A DNA stretch of 64,000 nt from Blautia sp. (GTDB lineage: Bacteria; Bacillota; Clostridia; Lachnospirales; Lachnospiraceae), in assembly GCA_017475035.1 (NCBI GenBank), contig JAFVGK010000189.1:1-64000 (forward strand). Reading direction: 5' to 3'. This document shows positions 8,169 to 15,874 of the stretch, piece after piece (position 1 is the stretch's first letter; each line of letters opens with the position of its first letter). The notes beneath the pieces were generated by a model. That model did no database searches, had not been told where the DNA came from, and was given only the letters and a program-made list of their open reading frames with translations. The position numbers were made by a program, and so were the translations under genes.

Positions 8169-8460
8169 TCAGCATACAACGGCCTTGGCGCACAGGATGA
8201 ATTCCTCAATCACGCTCCACTGATAGGACTGCGCTTGATATCCGAATTGAATGCAGCCCACGGTCTCCGCCCCAAGCGGGAACAGCCATACGGAATCCAT
8301 CTGCTGCGGCGTCAGCACACTCTGGACGATTTTTTGCGGGCAGACGCACGCTCCGACTCCGTAAAGACTGAGCCGCAGCAACATTCCCACATTATGCGAA
8401 GCTGCTGTGACAATGGGATTGTCAACGCCTGCCCACCTTAAAATATCACGACTGATGATT
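8169..8460 (-). pseudogene. 3' remnant of a LysR-type regulator gene
   Basis: The last 90 or so codons resemble the end of a LysR substrate-binding domain: NPIVTAASHNVGMLLRLSLYG, GVGACVCP, then a tail ending at the stop at 8169. The DNA-binding half and most of the effector domain are missing. The frame continues upstream into sequence that is coding on the other strand for an AraC remnant, so the junction lies near 8450. Confidence 0.55.
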
Positions 8461-8789
8461 TTTACTGGAAGCATGAATATTCCGCGATTCTCACTTATAT
8501 TCAGCATCACTACACGGAAGCCACCCTGGAGGACGTAAGCAGAGCGTTTCATTACAGTGCCCGTCAGATCAGCCGCATCGTTAAGAACAGTCTGGGGCTG
8601 ACCTACGCGCAGCTTGTAATGAAGCTGAAAATGGAAAAAGCCGCTGAGCTCCTTGACCGGGGGAATATTTCGATCCCCGCGATCAGCCATTTACTTGGCT
8701 ATTCAGATCCCAGCAGCTTTTATCATGCCTTTACAAGTTATTATAAGAAGACGCCGCGTACTTTTTCGGAGCGTCCGATTTCAGGTTAA
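8443..8789 (+). pseudogene. 3' remnant of an AraC-family regulator gene
   Basis: The open frame from 8443 encodes an almost complete AraC DNA-binding domain: TLEDVSRAFHYSARQISRI, LTYAQLVMKLKMEKAAELL, IPAISHLLGYSDPSSFYHAF, ending at 8789. The 5' part encoding the sensor domain is missing and no start codon with a ribosome binding site is present. It joins head-to-head with the LysR remnant, indicating a deletion, and its end overlaps the convergent rhamnosidase remnant by 9 bp. Confidence 0.75.
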
Positions 8790-10286
8790 ATATACATGTT
8801 TTCCGGAACTTACGGCCTCCCTCCAGCCATCGGGAAGTATGATTTCCGCCGTACAGTTGGGGGGAATCGTGACTGTGTGTTTCACACCATTTTGGGTCTT
8901 CTCCCACCTGCTTTTCACTTCGCCGTAGAGACTTTGATAGCTGGCCTCGGCGTATGCCAGGCCATCGCCGGGAACGGGAGCGATCATGAAATGATTCTCT
9001 CCCTCCACGCGGATCCCCGCGCAGGTGTCGAACAGCCACTGGCACACCGCACCGGGTGAATAGTGGTTGAGGCTTCCGGCGTCGCCCCTGTCAACAGCTC
9101 CCTTGCCTGTATAGCCCTCCCAGGTCTCCCAGATTGTGGTAGCGCCATGTTCAATTTCGTACAGCCAACCGGGCTTTTCCTTATTCAGGAGCACCTTGTA
9201 GGCCGTCTCGACTGCCCCGGCTTTTGTCAGCTCCGGCAGCAGGAAGGATGTGGACATAAAACCTGTACCGACACGATAATGGTAATCCTCCACCGCCTTG
9301 ACCAGTCTGATCTGTGCTTTTTTCTTGATATCACCGTCCAGCAGCCTCAGTGCCAGCGGGCGTACAAGCTTAGCCTGACGGTCGGTATCCAGTTCTGCAT
9401 ACTTCGGATAAATCGCTTTTGCCTGCTCTGCGGCTTTCTGGTACTTATCGCCGGGTTCTCCCAGCAGCGAGGCGATCTCCGCCATGGTGTTCATGGTGAG
9501 ATAGAAATAAGCCGTGCACTCCTCAGGATGTCTGGCCTTTGGGCCGTTGACCTTGTCGCGAAACTCCACCGGCTCCAGCCACTCGCCCAAGTGCATGCCT
9601 TTTTCGTAATGGCCGTCCTTCTCAGTCTTTTTCAGCAGCGTGTCTGCGTATTTTTTCATCATCGGCCAGCATTGCCGAAGCAGTTCTTTGTCGCCGAATC
9701 GTTTGTAAAATCGATACGGAACCAGATAAACAGCGTCTGCCCAGCCCACGGAACCGCCGGTAGCCTTGTACATCATCTCCACCCCGCTGAACGGAACGAC
9801 GCCGCCAACGAAGCCATCCTTGTACTGGCCGTCAGCCATGTCCCGCAGCCACTTTCTGAAGAAAGCAGCCGTGTCCATGAAATACGCGCCAGTATGGAAG
9901 AAAACCTGCGCGTCACCCGTCCATCCCAGACGTTCTCTCGTTGGACAGTCGGTGGGCACATCCAGGAAGTTGCCTTTCATGCTCCAGCGGGTGTTTTTGA
10001 CAAGCTGATTCACACGCTCATCGGAACAAAAGAAGTCGCCCGTCTGTTCCATGTCGGAGTAAACAGCAATCGCGGTAAAGTCTTCCGGCTTAAACTCCAC
10101 GTCGCCGATGATCTGGGCATAGCGGAAACCAAACACCGTAAACCTGGTCTTGTATGTATCCTCCTCGCCGGAGCAGGTAAAGATGATCTCCTGCAGCGGC
10201 GTTTCTACCGGGTCACTGACCTTTTGTGCTATGAGCTTCAGGAGCAGCTTTTGCTGTGTCCAGCCGGAAACCGGTTTGGTCTCCAC
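8781..10286 (-). pseudogene. 5'-truncated GH78 alpha-L-rhamnosidase
   Basis: About 500 residues of a glycoside hydrolase family 78 enzyme that removes terminal alpha-L-rhamnose. The family motif DCPTRERLGWTGDAQ is present, followed by the (alpha/alpha)6 barrel (VGWADAVYLVPYRFY, GATTIWETWEGY, LNHYSPGAVCQWLF) and the closing beta-sandwich. Whole enzymes of this type have about 850-950 residues, so the N-terminal carbohydrate-binding and beta domains are gone. The break joins the 5' end of a sugar-transporter gene, consistent with one deletion spanning the two genes. Activity is unlikely. Confidence 0.8.
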
Positions 10287-10449
10287 CGCCTACCACCGCG
10301 GGATTCATTTTCAGAGCATCTGTACAGTAAATCGTCACAAAGCTCAGGATAATAAAGTTGACTGCCGCCGAAGCCCCCCGGGTCTGCCAGGCAAAAAACT
10401 TACCCGCCCCGATTTTTCCGTCTGTGTTCTTCGTTTTTGTCTTTCCCAT
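10287..10449 (-). pseudogene. 5' remnant of a GPH-family (MelB-like) sugar transporter
   Basis: About 54 codons from an ATG at 10449 encode the typical start of a glycoside-pentoside-hexuronide:cation symporter (DGKIGAGKFFAWQTRGASAAV, then the first membrane helix). After KMNPAVVG the frame runs into rhamnosidase DNA out of register. It would have imported rhamnose or a rhamnoside; the remnant is not functional. Confidence 0.65.
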
Positions 10450-10665
10450 GCCGTTTCATCCTTTCCGTTGATTATAAACTTTTTGTTTTTTAATGAACTC
10501 GATGTTGATTAATTTCCTGTTTTCTATTATAATCAGCCAAGGATGAAACACAATCATCAGCATTTTCTATTTTGATATTTTTTGAACAGATCATTTGTTT
10601 CTGTTGATTTTCAGACGCATTTAATCAGACACACGGAAAAAGAAACAGAAAGGAAACCTTAAAGC

Positions 10666-11229
10666 GTGAAAAAGATCGATACGCGTGTACAGTACACGAA
10701 AGAAATGTTCCACCGGGCTCTGCTGAACCTGATGGAAACCAAGCCGATCAATAAGATTACGATCAAAGAATTGTGTGAAGCGGCTTCCCTGAACCGGGGA
10801 ACCTTTTACCTGCACTATACAGAACCGCAGGATATTCTGTATGAAATTGAAGACAGTTTTATAGAAGAAAATATGTCTTTCCTGACGAACTATCTTTTTC
10901 CAAAACATGACACGGATCCGATGGGTATCATGTTTTCCAATCTTTTAAAAAAACAGGATATCTACCGCACCATCATAGGAAAGGGAAATGATGCCGCCTT
11001 TTCGGAAAAGCTGAAAAATCTGGTAAAGCCAACCGTATTAAAAGATTGGGAACGTGATAACCCGAACTGTAAAAAAGAAGACCTGGAATTCGTGTTTGAT
11101 TTTGTCTTTGCCGGGTCCATACGGTTGATCCTCGGACTGAATCAGGACGGTGACCTGTCCATGAAGGAATTCGCCCACCGGTTAGACCGGCTGGGACACT
11201 ATTCACAGCTTGCAATTCAGGAATTTTGA
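10666..11229 (+). CDS. TetR-family transcriptional regulator
   Basis: A 187-residue protein. The N-terminal helix-turn-helix is clear (ALLNLMETKPINKITIKELCEAASLNRGTFYLHY), followed by an all-helical ligand domain. The GTG start at 10666 has an aaggaaa site about 10 nt upstream. It is divergent from the transporter/rhamnosidase remnants, so it probably once controlled that locus through the 216-bp intergenic region. The gene is intact. Its ligand is unknown. Confidence 0.8.
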   Translation: MKKIDTRVQYTKEMFHRALLNLMETKPINKITIKELCEAASLNRGTFYLHYTEPQDILYEIEDSFIEENMSFLTNYLFPKHDTDPMGIMFSNLLKKQDIYRTIIGKGNDAAFSEKLKNLVKPTVLKDWERDNPNCKKEDLEFVFDFVFAGSIRLILGLNQDGDLSMKEFAHRLDRLGHYSQLAIQEF

Positions 11230-11288
11230 GTCGGGGGACGTATCTCCCGACTCACGTCCAAAAGGGACAGAGGACGGTTCTCTGTCCC
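11228..11288. repeat. Two adjacent hairpins, REP-like
   Basis: A hairpin at 11228-11253 overlaps the TetR stop. It is followed by a perfect 9-bp stem at 11264-11272 with 11280-11288 built from gggacagag and its complement around gacggtt. The word ggacggttctctgtccc is of a kind often dispersed in bacterial genomes as REP-like elements. Only this copy was seen here. Confidence 0.55.
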
Positions 11289-11388
11289 CTACACTAAGCC
11301 CGGGCTGTATGCCGAACCGGAGCGGGCATTTTCATAAGCATCCTCAGTCTGTCTGCCAAAGATCGTTTTGCGGGAGTATTAAAGTGAA

Positions 11389-11430
11389 CCCACTGCGCGC
11401 GGCAATGGGCTCCGTCATCATAATTTCGTT
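11389..11430. repeat. 42-bp direct repeat, left copy
   Basis: It starts cccactgcgc and ends tttcgtt, and is 39/42 identical to 14226-14267. Each copy contains a hairpin (cccactgc with gcaatggg). The two copies flank the nadE-purF cassette in the same orientation. The interval 11430-11738 holds no other recognisable feature. Confidence 0.75.
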
Positions 11431-11738
11431 ATAGGATTATTCGCTAGTCCGATTTGTTAAAATGAGGATAGCGGAGGGTGGGAATTCACATGGAGCCATT
11501 GCCTGACTCCAGTATAGATCATTATTCCAATTACAACAAATACATTTTTAACCCGGTTTAAAGATCACTTCCTTACTGTAACCTTTACTTTTACTAACAA
11601 CTCGTTCTGTGCATATACTGAAACTGTGCAGTTGTGAGGATCATATGATTAGCAGTAGAGATTAAGGGCTTTCAAAACTGGCTGATAAATAACTGAAAAT
11701 GCCATCCGTCTTTCCATTTGCCGCAAACGATTTATCAC

Positions 11739-11768
11739 TTGACATCGGAAAGTACCAAAGTATATAAT
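11739..11768 (+). promoter_or_regulatory. Consensus sigma-70-type promoter of nadE-purF
   Basis: A perfect -35 ttgaca (11739-11744) and a perfect -10 tataat (11763-11768) are separated by 18 bp. Expected transcription start is near 11775. Confidence 0.85.
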
Positions 11769-11786
11769 CAGCGGTGTAAAGGCAAG

Positions 11787-11823
11787 GGCGTCTTTGAGTG
11801 AAACAACTCAGAGACGCCTTTTA
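11787..11823 (+). terminator. Leader hairpin with terminator form ahead of nadE
   Basis: A 13-bp stem with one mismatch (11787-11799 with 11806-11818) and 6-nt loop gaaaca are followed by ttttatc. It starts only about 12 nt after the predicted transcription start, so most transcripts would stop here unless the hairpin is prevented. Attenuation or processive antitermination in response to nitrogen status is a reasonable guess; no known riboswitch fold was recognised. Confidence 0.65.
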
Positions 11824-11858
11824 TCTATTAACAAAAAAATCTGATCAAAGAGGAAAAC

Positions 11859-12602
11859 ATGTTTGACGCAACAATTACAAAAGAGGAATGTGTTTTGTGG
11901 ATCCGGGAATTTTTCGAAAAGAACGGTCCGGACTGTAACGCAGTGATCGGAATCTCCGGAGGAAAGGATAGCTCTGTCGTAGCTGCTCTCTGTGCAGAAG
12001 CTTTGGGAACAGAGCGTGTGATCGGTGTCCTGATGCCAAACGGGATACAAAGCGATATCGACGCAGCACAGCTTCTGGTAAACCATCTCGGTATCAGACA
12101 TTATACAATCAACATCCGGGACTCTGTAGAAGGACTGAAAAAAAACATTCCCTTCGAACTGTCCCGTCAAAGTGAAATCAACCTTCCTGCAAGAATCCGT
12201 ATGGCAGCGCTTTATGCGGTCTCGCAAAGTAATAACGGCCGGGTCGCGAACACCTGCAATCTTTCCGAAGACTGGGTGGGCTACGCTACAAGATATGGGG
12301 ACGGGGCAGGCGATTTCAGCCCCTGCTGTCTGCTGACAGTACAGGAAGTCAAAGCAATCGGAAGAGTCCTGGGATTACCGGAGACGCTCATTGAGAAGAC
12401 TCCGATCGACGGCCTCTCCGGAAAAACGGACGAAGACAACCTCGGTTTTACCTATGAAGTGCTTGACCGGTACATCCGGACCGGTATCATTGATGATCCG
12501 CAGATACAACATCGGATCAATCTGCTTCATGCCGCAAACCTCTTTAAGCTTCAGCCCATGCCGTCATTCGATCCGCATATCAAAATGAATCTGTCCGAAT
12601 GA
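11859..12602 (+). CDS. nadE: NH3-dependent NAD+ synthetase
   Basis: Adenylates nicotinate adenine dinucleotide and amidates it with ammonia to give NAD+. The 247-residue length matches the ammonia-only form; no N-terminal glutaminase domain is present. The ATP pyrophosphatase loop SGGKDSS lies at residues 33-39. Later conserved stretches include NTCNLSEDWVGYATRYGDGAGD and KTPIDGLSGKTDED. It follows a leader terminator and is 30 bp upstream of purF, so the two are probably one transcript. This is an odd cargo for a mobile segment and could be a nitrogen-limitation paralogue. Confidence 0.9.
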   Translation: MFDATITKEECVLWIREFFEKNGPDCNAVIGISGGKDSSVVAALCAEALGTERVIGVLMPNGIQSDIDAAQLLVNHLGIRHYTINIRDSVEGLKKNIPFELSRQSEINLPARIRMAALYAVSQSNNGRVANTCNLSEDWVGYATRYGDGAGDFSPCCLLTVQEVKAIGRVLGLPETLIEKTPIDGLSGKTDEDNLGFTYEVLDRYIRTGIIDDPQIQHRINLLHAANLFKLQPMPSFDPHIKMNLSE

Positions 12603-12632
12603 GGAGGAGCATCAGGAAAAAGGAGAACTCGT

Positions 12633-14054
12633 ATGAGTATTCATGAAGAATGCGGTGTTTTCGGCGTCTTTGCTGAAAAGCTGATTAATGCGGCAAATAT
12701 CTGTTACTATGGGTTATATGCCCTGCAGCACAGAGGACAGGAAAGCTGCGGAATCGTTGTAAATGACGACGGCCTGTTTGTATCCCATAAGGATATCGGC
12801 CTGGTGAGTGAAGTATTCAGCCGGGATACACTTTCTTCCCTTCCCGAAGGCACAATGGCCGTTGCACATACACGTTATGGAACGACCGGTGGAACAAACC
12901 GGAATAACTGCCAGCCGATCGAAGTGAACCATCAAAAAGGGAGAATGGCCATTGCACACAATGGAAATCTTTCCAACGCGGCAGAACTTCGTTCGGCGCT
13001 TGAACTGTCCGGAGCCATTTTCCATACTTCCAGTGATACTGAGACCATTGCCTATATCGTCACAAAAGAACGTTTAAACGCGCCTTCTATTGAAGAAGCG
13101 CTCAGCCGTGCAATGGGTATTCTGGACGGTGCCTATTCCCTGGTGCTGATGTCTCCGCAAAAGCTGATCTGTGCCAGAGACCCTTACGGATTCCGTCCGC
13201 TCTGTTATGGAAAGACAGAAGACGGCGTATATGTAGTCGCCTCCGAAAGCTGTGCGCTCCATGCGGTCGGGGCTGAATTCATCCGGGATGTGGAGCCCGG
13301 AGAAATACTGATATTCAGTAAAGAAGGTGTTCTGTCGAGACGGGAACACTGCCGGTCGAAAAAGAAAAAGTTCTGTATCTTCGAATATATTTATTTCGCG
13401 CGTCCGGATTCTGTCATAGACGGACGGTCTGTACATGCTGCCCGCATCAATGCCGGAAAGGTTCTGGCGCGGGAACATCCTGCAGATGCGGATATCGTCA
13501 TCGGCGTTCCGGACTCCGGTCTGGATGCTGCGCTCGGTTACAGCAGAGAATCGGGTATTCCCTATGGCATAGGGCTGATCAAAAACAAATATATCGGAAG
13601 AACCTTCATTGCACCCGTCGACCGCCTGGATCAAGTGAAGATTAAATTATCTGCTGTCAAAGAAGTAGTGGAAAACAAGAGCATTGTCCTGATAGACGAC
13701 TCTATCGTCCGGGGTACGACCAGCGGCCGCATTATTTTACTGCTTCGTGAAGCAGGTGCAAAAAAGATCCATATGCGTGTTTCTGCTCCACCATTTCTAT
13801 TCCCCTGCTTTTATGGAACAGATATTGATTCCAGTGAAAATCTGATTGCCTGTCATCATACTGTTCCCGAAATTGCAGAAATCATAGGGGCGGATTCCCT
13901 CGGCTTTCTTCCGGTCAACAGCCTGGAAAGGCTTTCCGGAAACGTGGACTATTGCAGCGCATGTTTTGACGGCCATTATCCAACGAAAATACCGGCAGAT
14001 ACCAGAAAGAACCGGTTTGAACAGCGGTTGTCAGAGAAAACAAGTCTTTTATAA
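12633..14054 (+). CDS. purF: Amidophosphoribosyltransferase
   Basis: First step of purine synthesis: PRPP plus glutamine to phosphoribosylamine. The 473-residue chain has an N-terminal class II glutaminase with nucleophile Cys7 after a 6-residue propeptide (MSIHEE), and a PRPP loop at about 351-363 (VLIDDSIVRGTT). Cys248, Cys392, Cys441 and Cys444 match the four 4Fe-4S ligands of the Bacillus-type enzyme. It follows nadE by 30 bp. Placement beside nadE rather than other pur genes suggests a second copy under nitrogen-related control, which is inference. Confidence 0.93.
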   Translation: MSIHEECGVFGVFAEKLINAANICYYGLYALQHRGQESCGIVVNDDGLFVSHKDIGLVSEVFSRDTLSSLPEGTMAVAHTRYGTTGGTNRNNCQPIEVNHQKGRMAIAHNGNLSNAAELRSALELSGAIFHTSSDTETIAYIVTKERLNAPSIEEALSRAMGILDGAYSLVLMSPQKLICARDPYGFRPLCYGKTEDGVYVVASESCALHAVGAEFIRDVEPGEILIFSKEGVLSRREHCRSKKKKFCIFEYIYFARPDSVIDGRSVHAARINAGKVLAREHPADADIVIGVPDSGLDAALGYSRESGIPYGIGLIKNKYIGRTFIAPVDRLDQVKIKLSAVKEVVENKSIVLIDDSIVRGTTSGRIILLLREAGAKKIHMRVSAPPFLFPCFYGTDIDSSENLIACHHTVPEIAEIIGADSLGFLPVNSLERLSGNVDYCSACFDGHYPTKIPADTRKNRFEQRLSEKTSLL

Positions 14055-14167
14055 AAGAAACGCCGCACTTCCATAATCCTATGATCCAGCACGACATAAT
14101 ATATAACGTAGTTTTTACATATATCGGGTAGTACGGATTCTCCCCTGCCCTTGTTGATGGATAAAAT

Positions 14168-14187
14168 AAGCCCTCCGCAGAGGGCTT
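14168..14187. terminator. Weak hairpin downstream of purF
   Basis: A stem of aagccctc and its complement with a cgca loop is followed only by ttacac. It may contribute to ending the nadE-purF transcript. Confidence 0.35.
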
Positions 14188-14225
14188 TACACACTTCATC
14201 TGGTGCGTCAGCACCATGAAAAAAG

Positions 14226-14267
14226 CCCACTGCGCTTGGCAATGGGCTCCGTCATCATACTTTCGTT
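14226..14267. repeat. 42-bp direct repeat, right copy
   Basis: 39/42 identical to 11389-11430 in the same orientation. Together they bracket nadE-purF and its leader. Confidence 0.75.
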
Positions 14268-14319
14268 TCAGGTTTATGGGATAATCGGGATACGACAGAA
14301 GGTACGTCCCACTGTCATG

Positions 14320-14590
14320 TTACTTTTTGATCTTCATCGTCTTCTTAAAACCTGTTGAAGATTTGAAGAGTTTCTTATACTTCTTCATCTTTTTCTTCAG
14401 CACCTTGATGGTGGCTTTCTTCTGAATTCCCTTGATCGCATTCTTGCCGACAGACTTCAACTTGGCGGACTTGATGGTAATGGTCTTCAGCTTCTTGCAG
14501 CCTTGGAAGGCTTTCTTCCCGATCTTGGTCACATTCTTGCTGATCGTCACCTTGGTGAGGGCAGTGTTATTAGTAAATGCATTAGTTCCG
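14320..14590 (-). pseudogene. 3' remnant of a BspA-type leucine-rich-repeat protein gene
   Basis: The last 85-90 codons encode one or two BspA/LRR_5 repeats (TKVTISKNVTKIGKKAFQGC, KLKTITIKSAKLKSVGKNA) and a lysine-rich tail. Such proteins are secreted surface proteins of gut and oral bacteria. The 5' part is replaced, near 14585, by the truncated integrase gene reading on the same strand in another frame. Confidence 0.7.
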
Positions 14591-14752
14591 GTAATCGTTA
14601 CGGTTCTTCAGCATGGTCTCCCATTCCCACTGCTGAGCCTCCCGTTTGGTCTTGAAGCCGCGCTTCTGGGTCTGTTTTGGCTTCCCAGTCCAGTCTGTGT
14701 AGCGGTAGATCACCCGCCACGTGCCATTTGCTTCGTCTTTGTAAACCGCCAT
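14582..14752 (-). pseudogene. int: Tyrosine integrase, N-terminal arm-binding domain only
   Basis: About 56 residues resemble the N-terminal arm-DNA-binding domain of Tn916/ICE-type integrases (GTWRVIYRYTDWTGKPKQTQ, GFKTKREAQQWE). Whole enzymes have about 370-400 residues; the core-binding and catalytic R-H-R-Y parts are missing because the gene runs into a BspA remnant. The start overlaps the stop of the excisionase-like gene (TAATG), the usual xis-int order. Its presence near core 4 supports the reading of segment C as an integrative element that can no longer excise by itself. Confidence 0.75.
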
Positions 14753-14949
14753 TATTGCTGGTTCTCCTCTCTGCCGTGGTAACGGCATCGTTCATAAAAA
14801 TAATCCGCGTTGACTCTACCCTGAACTGTGATATAGCCCATGCCTGCAAGTTCCTCATTCAACTGCCGGATAATCTTGTAAGCTTTCTGCCTGGAAATCT
14901 GCATCTCCTTCATCACCTGTTCTGCTCTTAAGAATCCTGTTTCTTTCAA
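14752..14949 (-). CDS. Excisionase-like winged-helix protein
   Basis: A 65-residue basic protein with a helix-turn-helix (RAEQVMKEMQISRQKAYKIIRQL) followed by the short wing GYITVQGRVNADYF. It is located immediately before the integrase gene with overlapping stop and start. The TTG start at 14949 has an excellent aaaggaggtgat site. By analogy with ICE and Tn916-like modules it would bend attachment-site DNA and favour excision. With int truncated it is probably without effect. Confidence 0.7.
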   Translation of the reverse strand: MKETGFLRAEQVMKEMQISRQKAYKIIRQLNEELAGMGYITVQGRVNADYFYERCRYHGREENQQ

Positions 14950-14969
14950 GTGATCACCTCCTTTCTTAA

Positions 14970-15052
14970 CTTAACTGTTTTCAGTTATTCTTGTATTATA
15001 ATAACTCTTTTCCGTTAAGTCAACCCAATATAATAACTTTTTTTCGTTAAGT
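14970..15052. promoter_or_regulatory. Three operator-like repeats between xis-int and XRE regulator
   Basis: The pattern aataact-N6/7-(c/a)gttaag occurs at 15000-15020 and 15032-15052, and reversed at 14970-14990. The middle copy fills the spacer of the xis-int promoter, and the right copy lies next to the -35 of the XRE promoter. This fits a repressor that controls both directions. Confidence 0.65.
14995..15023 (-). promoter_or_regulatory. Promoter of excisionase-integrase genes
   Basis: Minus-strand -35 ttgact (15023-15018) and -10 tataat (15000-14995) have a 17-bp spacer that coincides with the central operator repeat. Confidence 0.75.
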
Positions 15053-15057
15053 TTCTA

Positions 15058-15086
15058 TTGAACTTGCTTTTTCTCCGTGTTATACT
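15058..15086 (+). promoter_or_regulatory. Promoter of XRE regulator
   Basis: -35 ttgaac (15058-15063), 17-bp spacer, -10 tatact (15081-15086). The third operator-like repeat lies just upstream. Confidence 0.7.
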
Positions 15087-15123
15087 GTGCTTAACAAATT
15101 TATTTAAGTCTGGAGGTCTTATC

Positions 15124-15651
15124 ATGGCATTTGGCAAACGACTCCGGTTTTTCCGGACCCGCAAAGGGCTTACCCAGAAGCAGGTCGGTGAAGCTGCCGG
15201 CTTTAAAGGAAACACGTCCGAAGTCCGCATGGCGCAATATGAAACAGAAGCCCGTACCCCCAAGGAGCCGCTGATCCGGCAGCTGTCCGAAATGTATGGC
15301 GTTTCTCCGAGGGCCATCAAAGTACCGGATATTGATTCAGAACTCGGCCTGATGCACACGCTCTTCGCGCTGGAGGACATGTACGGCTTCCGGATCGCGA
15401 ATATCGATGGTGCTCTCTGTCTGCGTCCGGCGAATACCGGCAGCGTTTCGATCACCATGTTCGACCTGTTCAGTAAGTGGTATGAACAGGCAGAAAAGGT
15501 ACATAATGGCGAGCTCACCAAAGAGGAATATGATTCCTGGCGCTACAACTTCTCCGAGGCAGACCTTCCGGGGATCCATGTGAAGGTCGCTCCCTCGCAG
15601 GAACTTAGCGATGCCCTGATCCGTATATCAAAGGAAAAAGGGGAAGATTAG
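15124..15651 (+). CDS. XRE-family regulator of the integrative element
   Basis: A 175-residue protein with an N-terminal XRE helix-turn-helix (GKRLRFFRTRKGLTQKQVGEA, then MAQYETEARTPKE) and a C-terminal domain of unknown function with EEYDSWRYNF. The ATG at 15124 follows a ggaggt site. It is divergent from xis-int across a region with three shared operator-like repeats, so it is probably the element's ImmR- or CI-like repressor. A C-terminal remnant of a homologue lies at 4249-4362 in segment A. Confidence 0.8.
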   Translation: MAFGKRLRFFRTRKGLTQKQVGEAAGFKGNTSEVRMAQYETEARTPKEPLIRQLSEMYGVSPRAIKVPDIDSELGLMHTLFALEDMYGFRIANIDGALCLRPANTGSVSITMFDLFSKWYEQAEKVHNGELTKEEYDSWRYNFSEADLPGIHVKVAPSQELSDALIRISKEKGED

Positions 15652-15691
15652 AACCCGTCCGCAGATTTCAAAATCCACATCAAGGCAAAAG

Positions 15692-15742
15692 AAAAACCTT
15701 ACCGATTCTCCAGTTTGATTCTGAAGATCAGTAAGGTTTTTT
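15692..15742 (+). terminator. Terminator after XRE regulator
   Basis: A long imperfect hairpin (aaaaacctta paired with taaggttttt) ends in a run of six T. It occupies the same relative place as the terminator at 4406-4450 in segment A. Confidence 0.8.
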
Positions 15743-15785
15743 AGATCGTATAAATGAGAGATTACGCAGTGAATATCAAAGAAAT

Positions 15786-15803
15786 GTTGCCAATCTGTTG
15801 CCA
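15786..15803. other. Paired direct repeats, right end of segment C
   Basis: gttgcca occurs at 15786-15792 and 15797-15803, period 11 bp, ending 60 bp before core 4. It pairs with 7559-7576. Confidence 0.65.
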
Positions 15804-15853
15804 GCGCTTAACGGAATTTGTTTGGAACCCGCATAAATACTGACTTCTTTTCG

Positions 15854-15874
15854 GGCGTTTTCTTATTCGTACTC
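15854..15874. other. attachment-site-like core 4 at the guaA 3' end
   Basis: The core at 15863-15874 is the last three codons plus stop of guaA. Together with the 9 bp past the gene it is identical to 7435-7455. The 3' end of guaA is a known integration site for genomic islands in Firmicutes; insertion restores the coding end. Confidence 0.8.
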
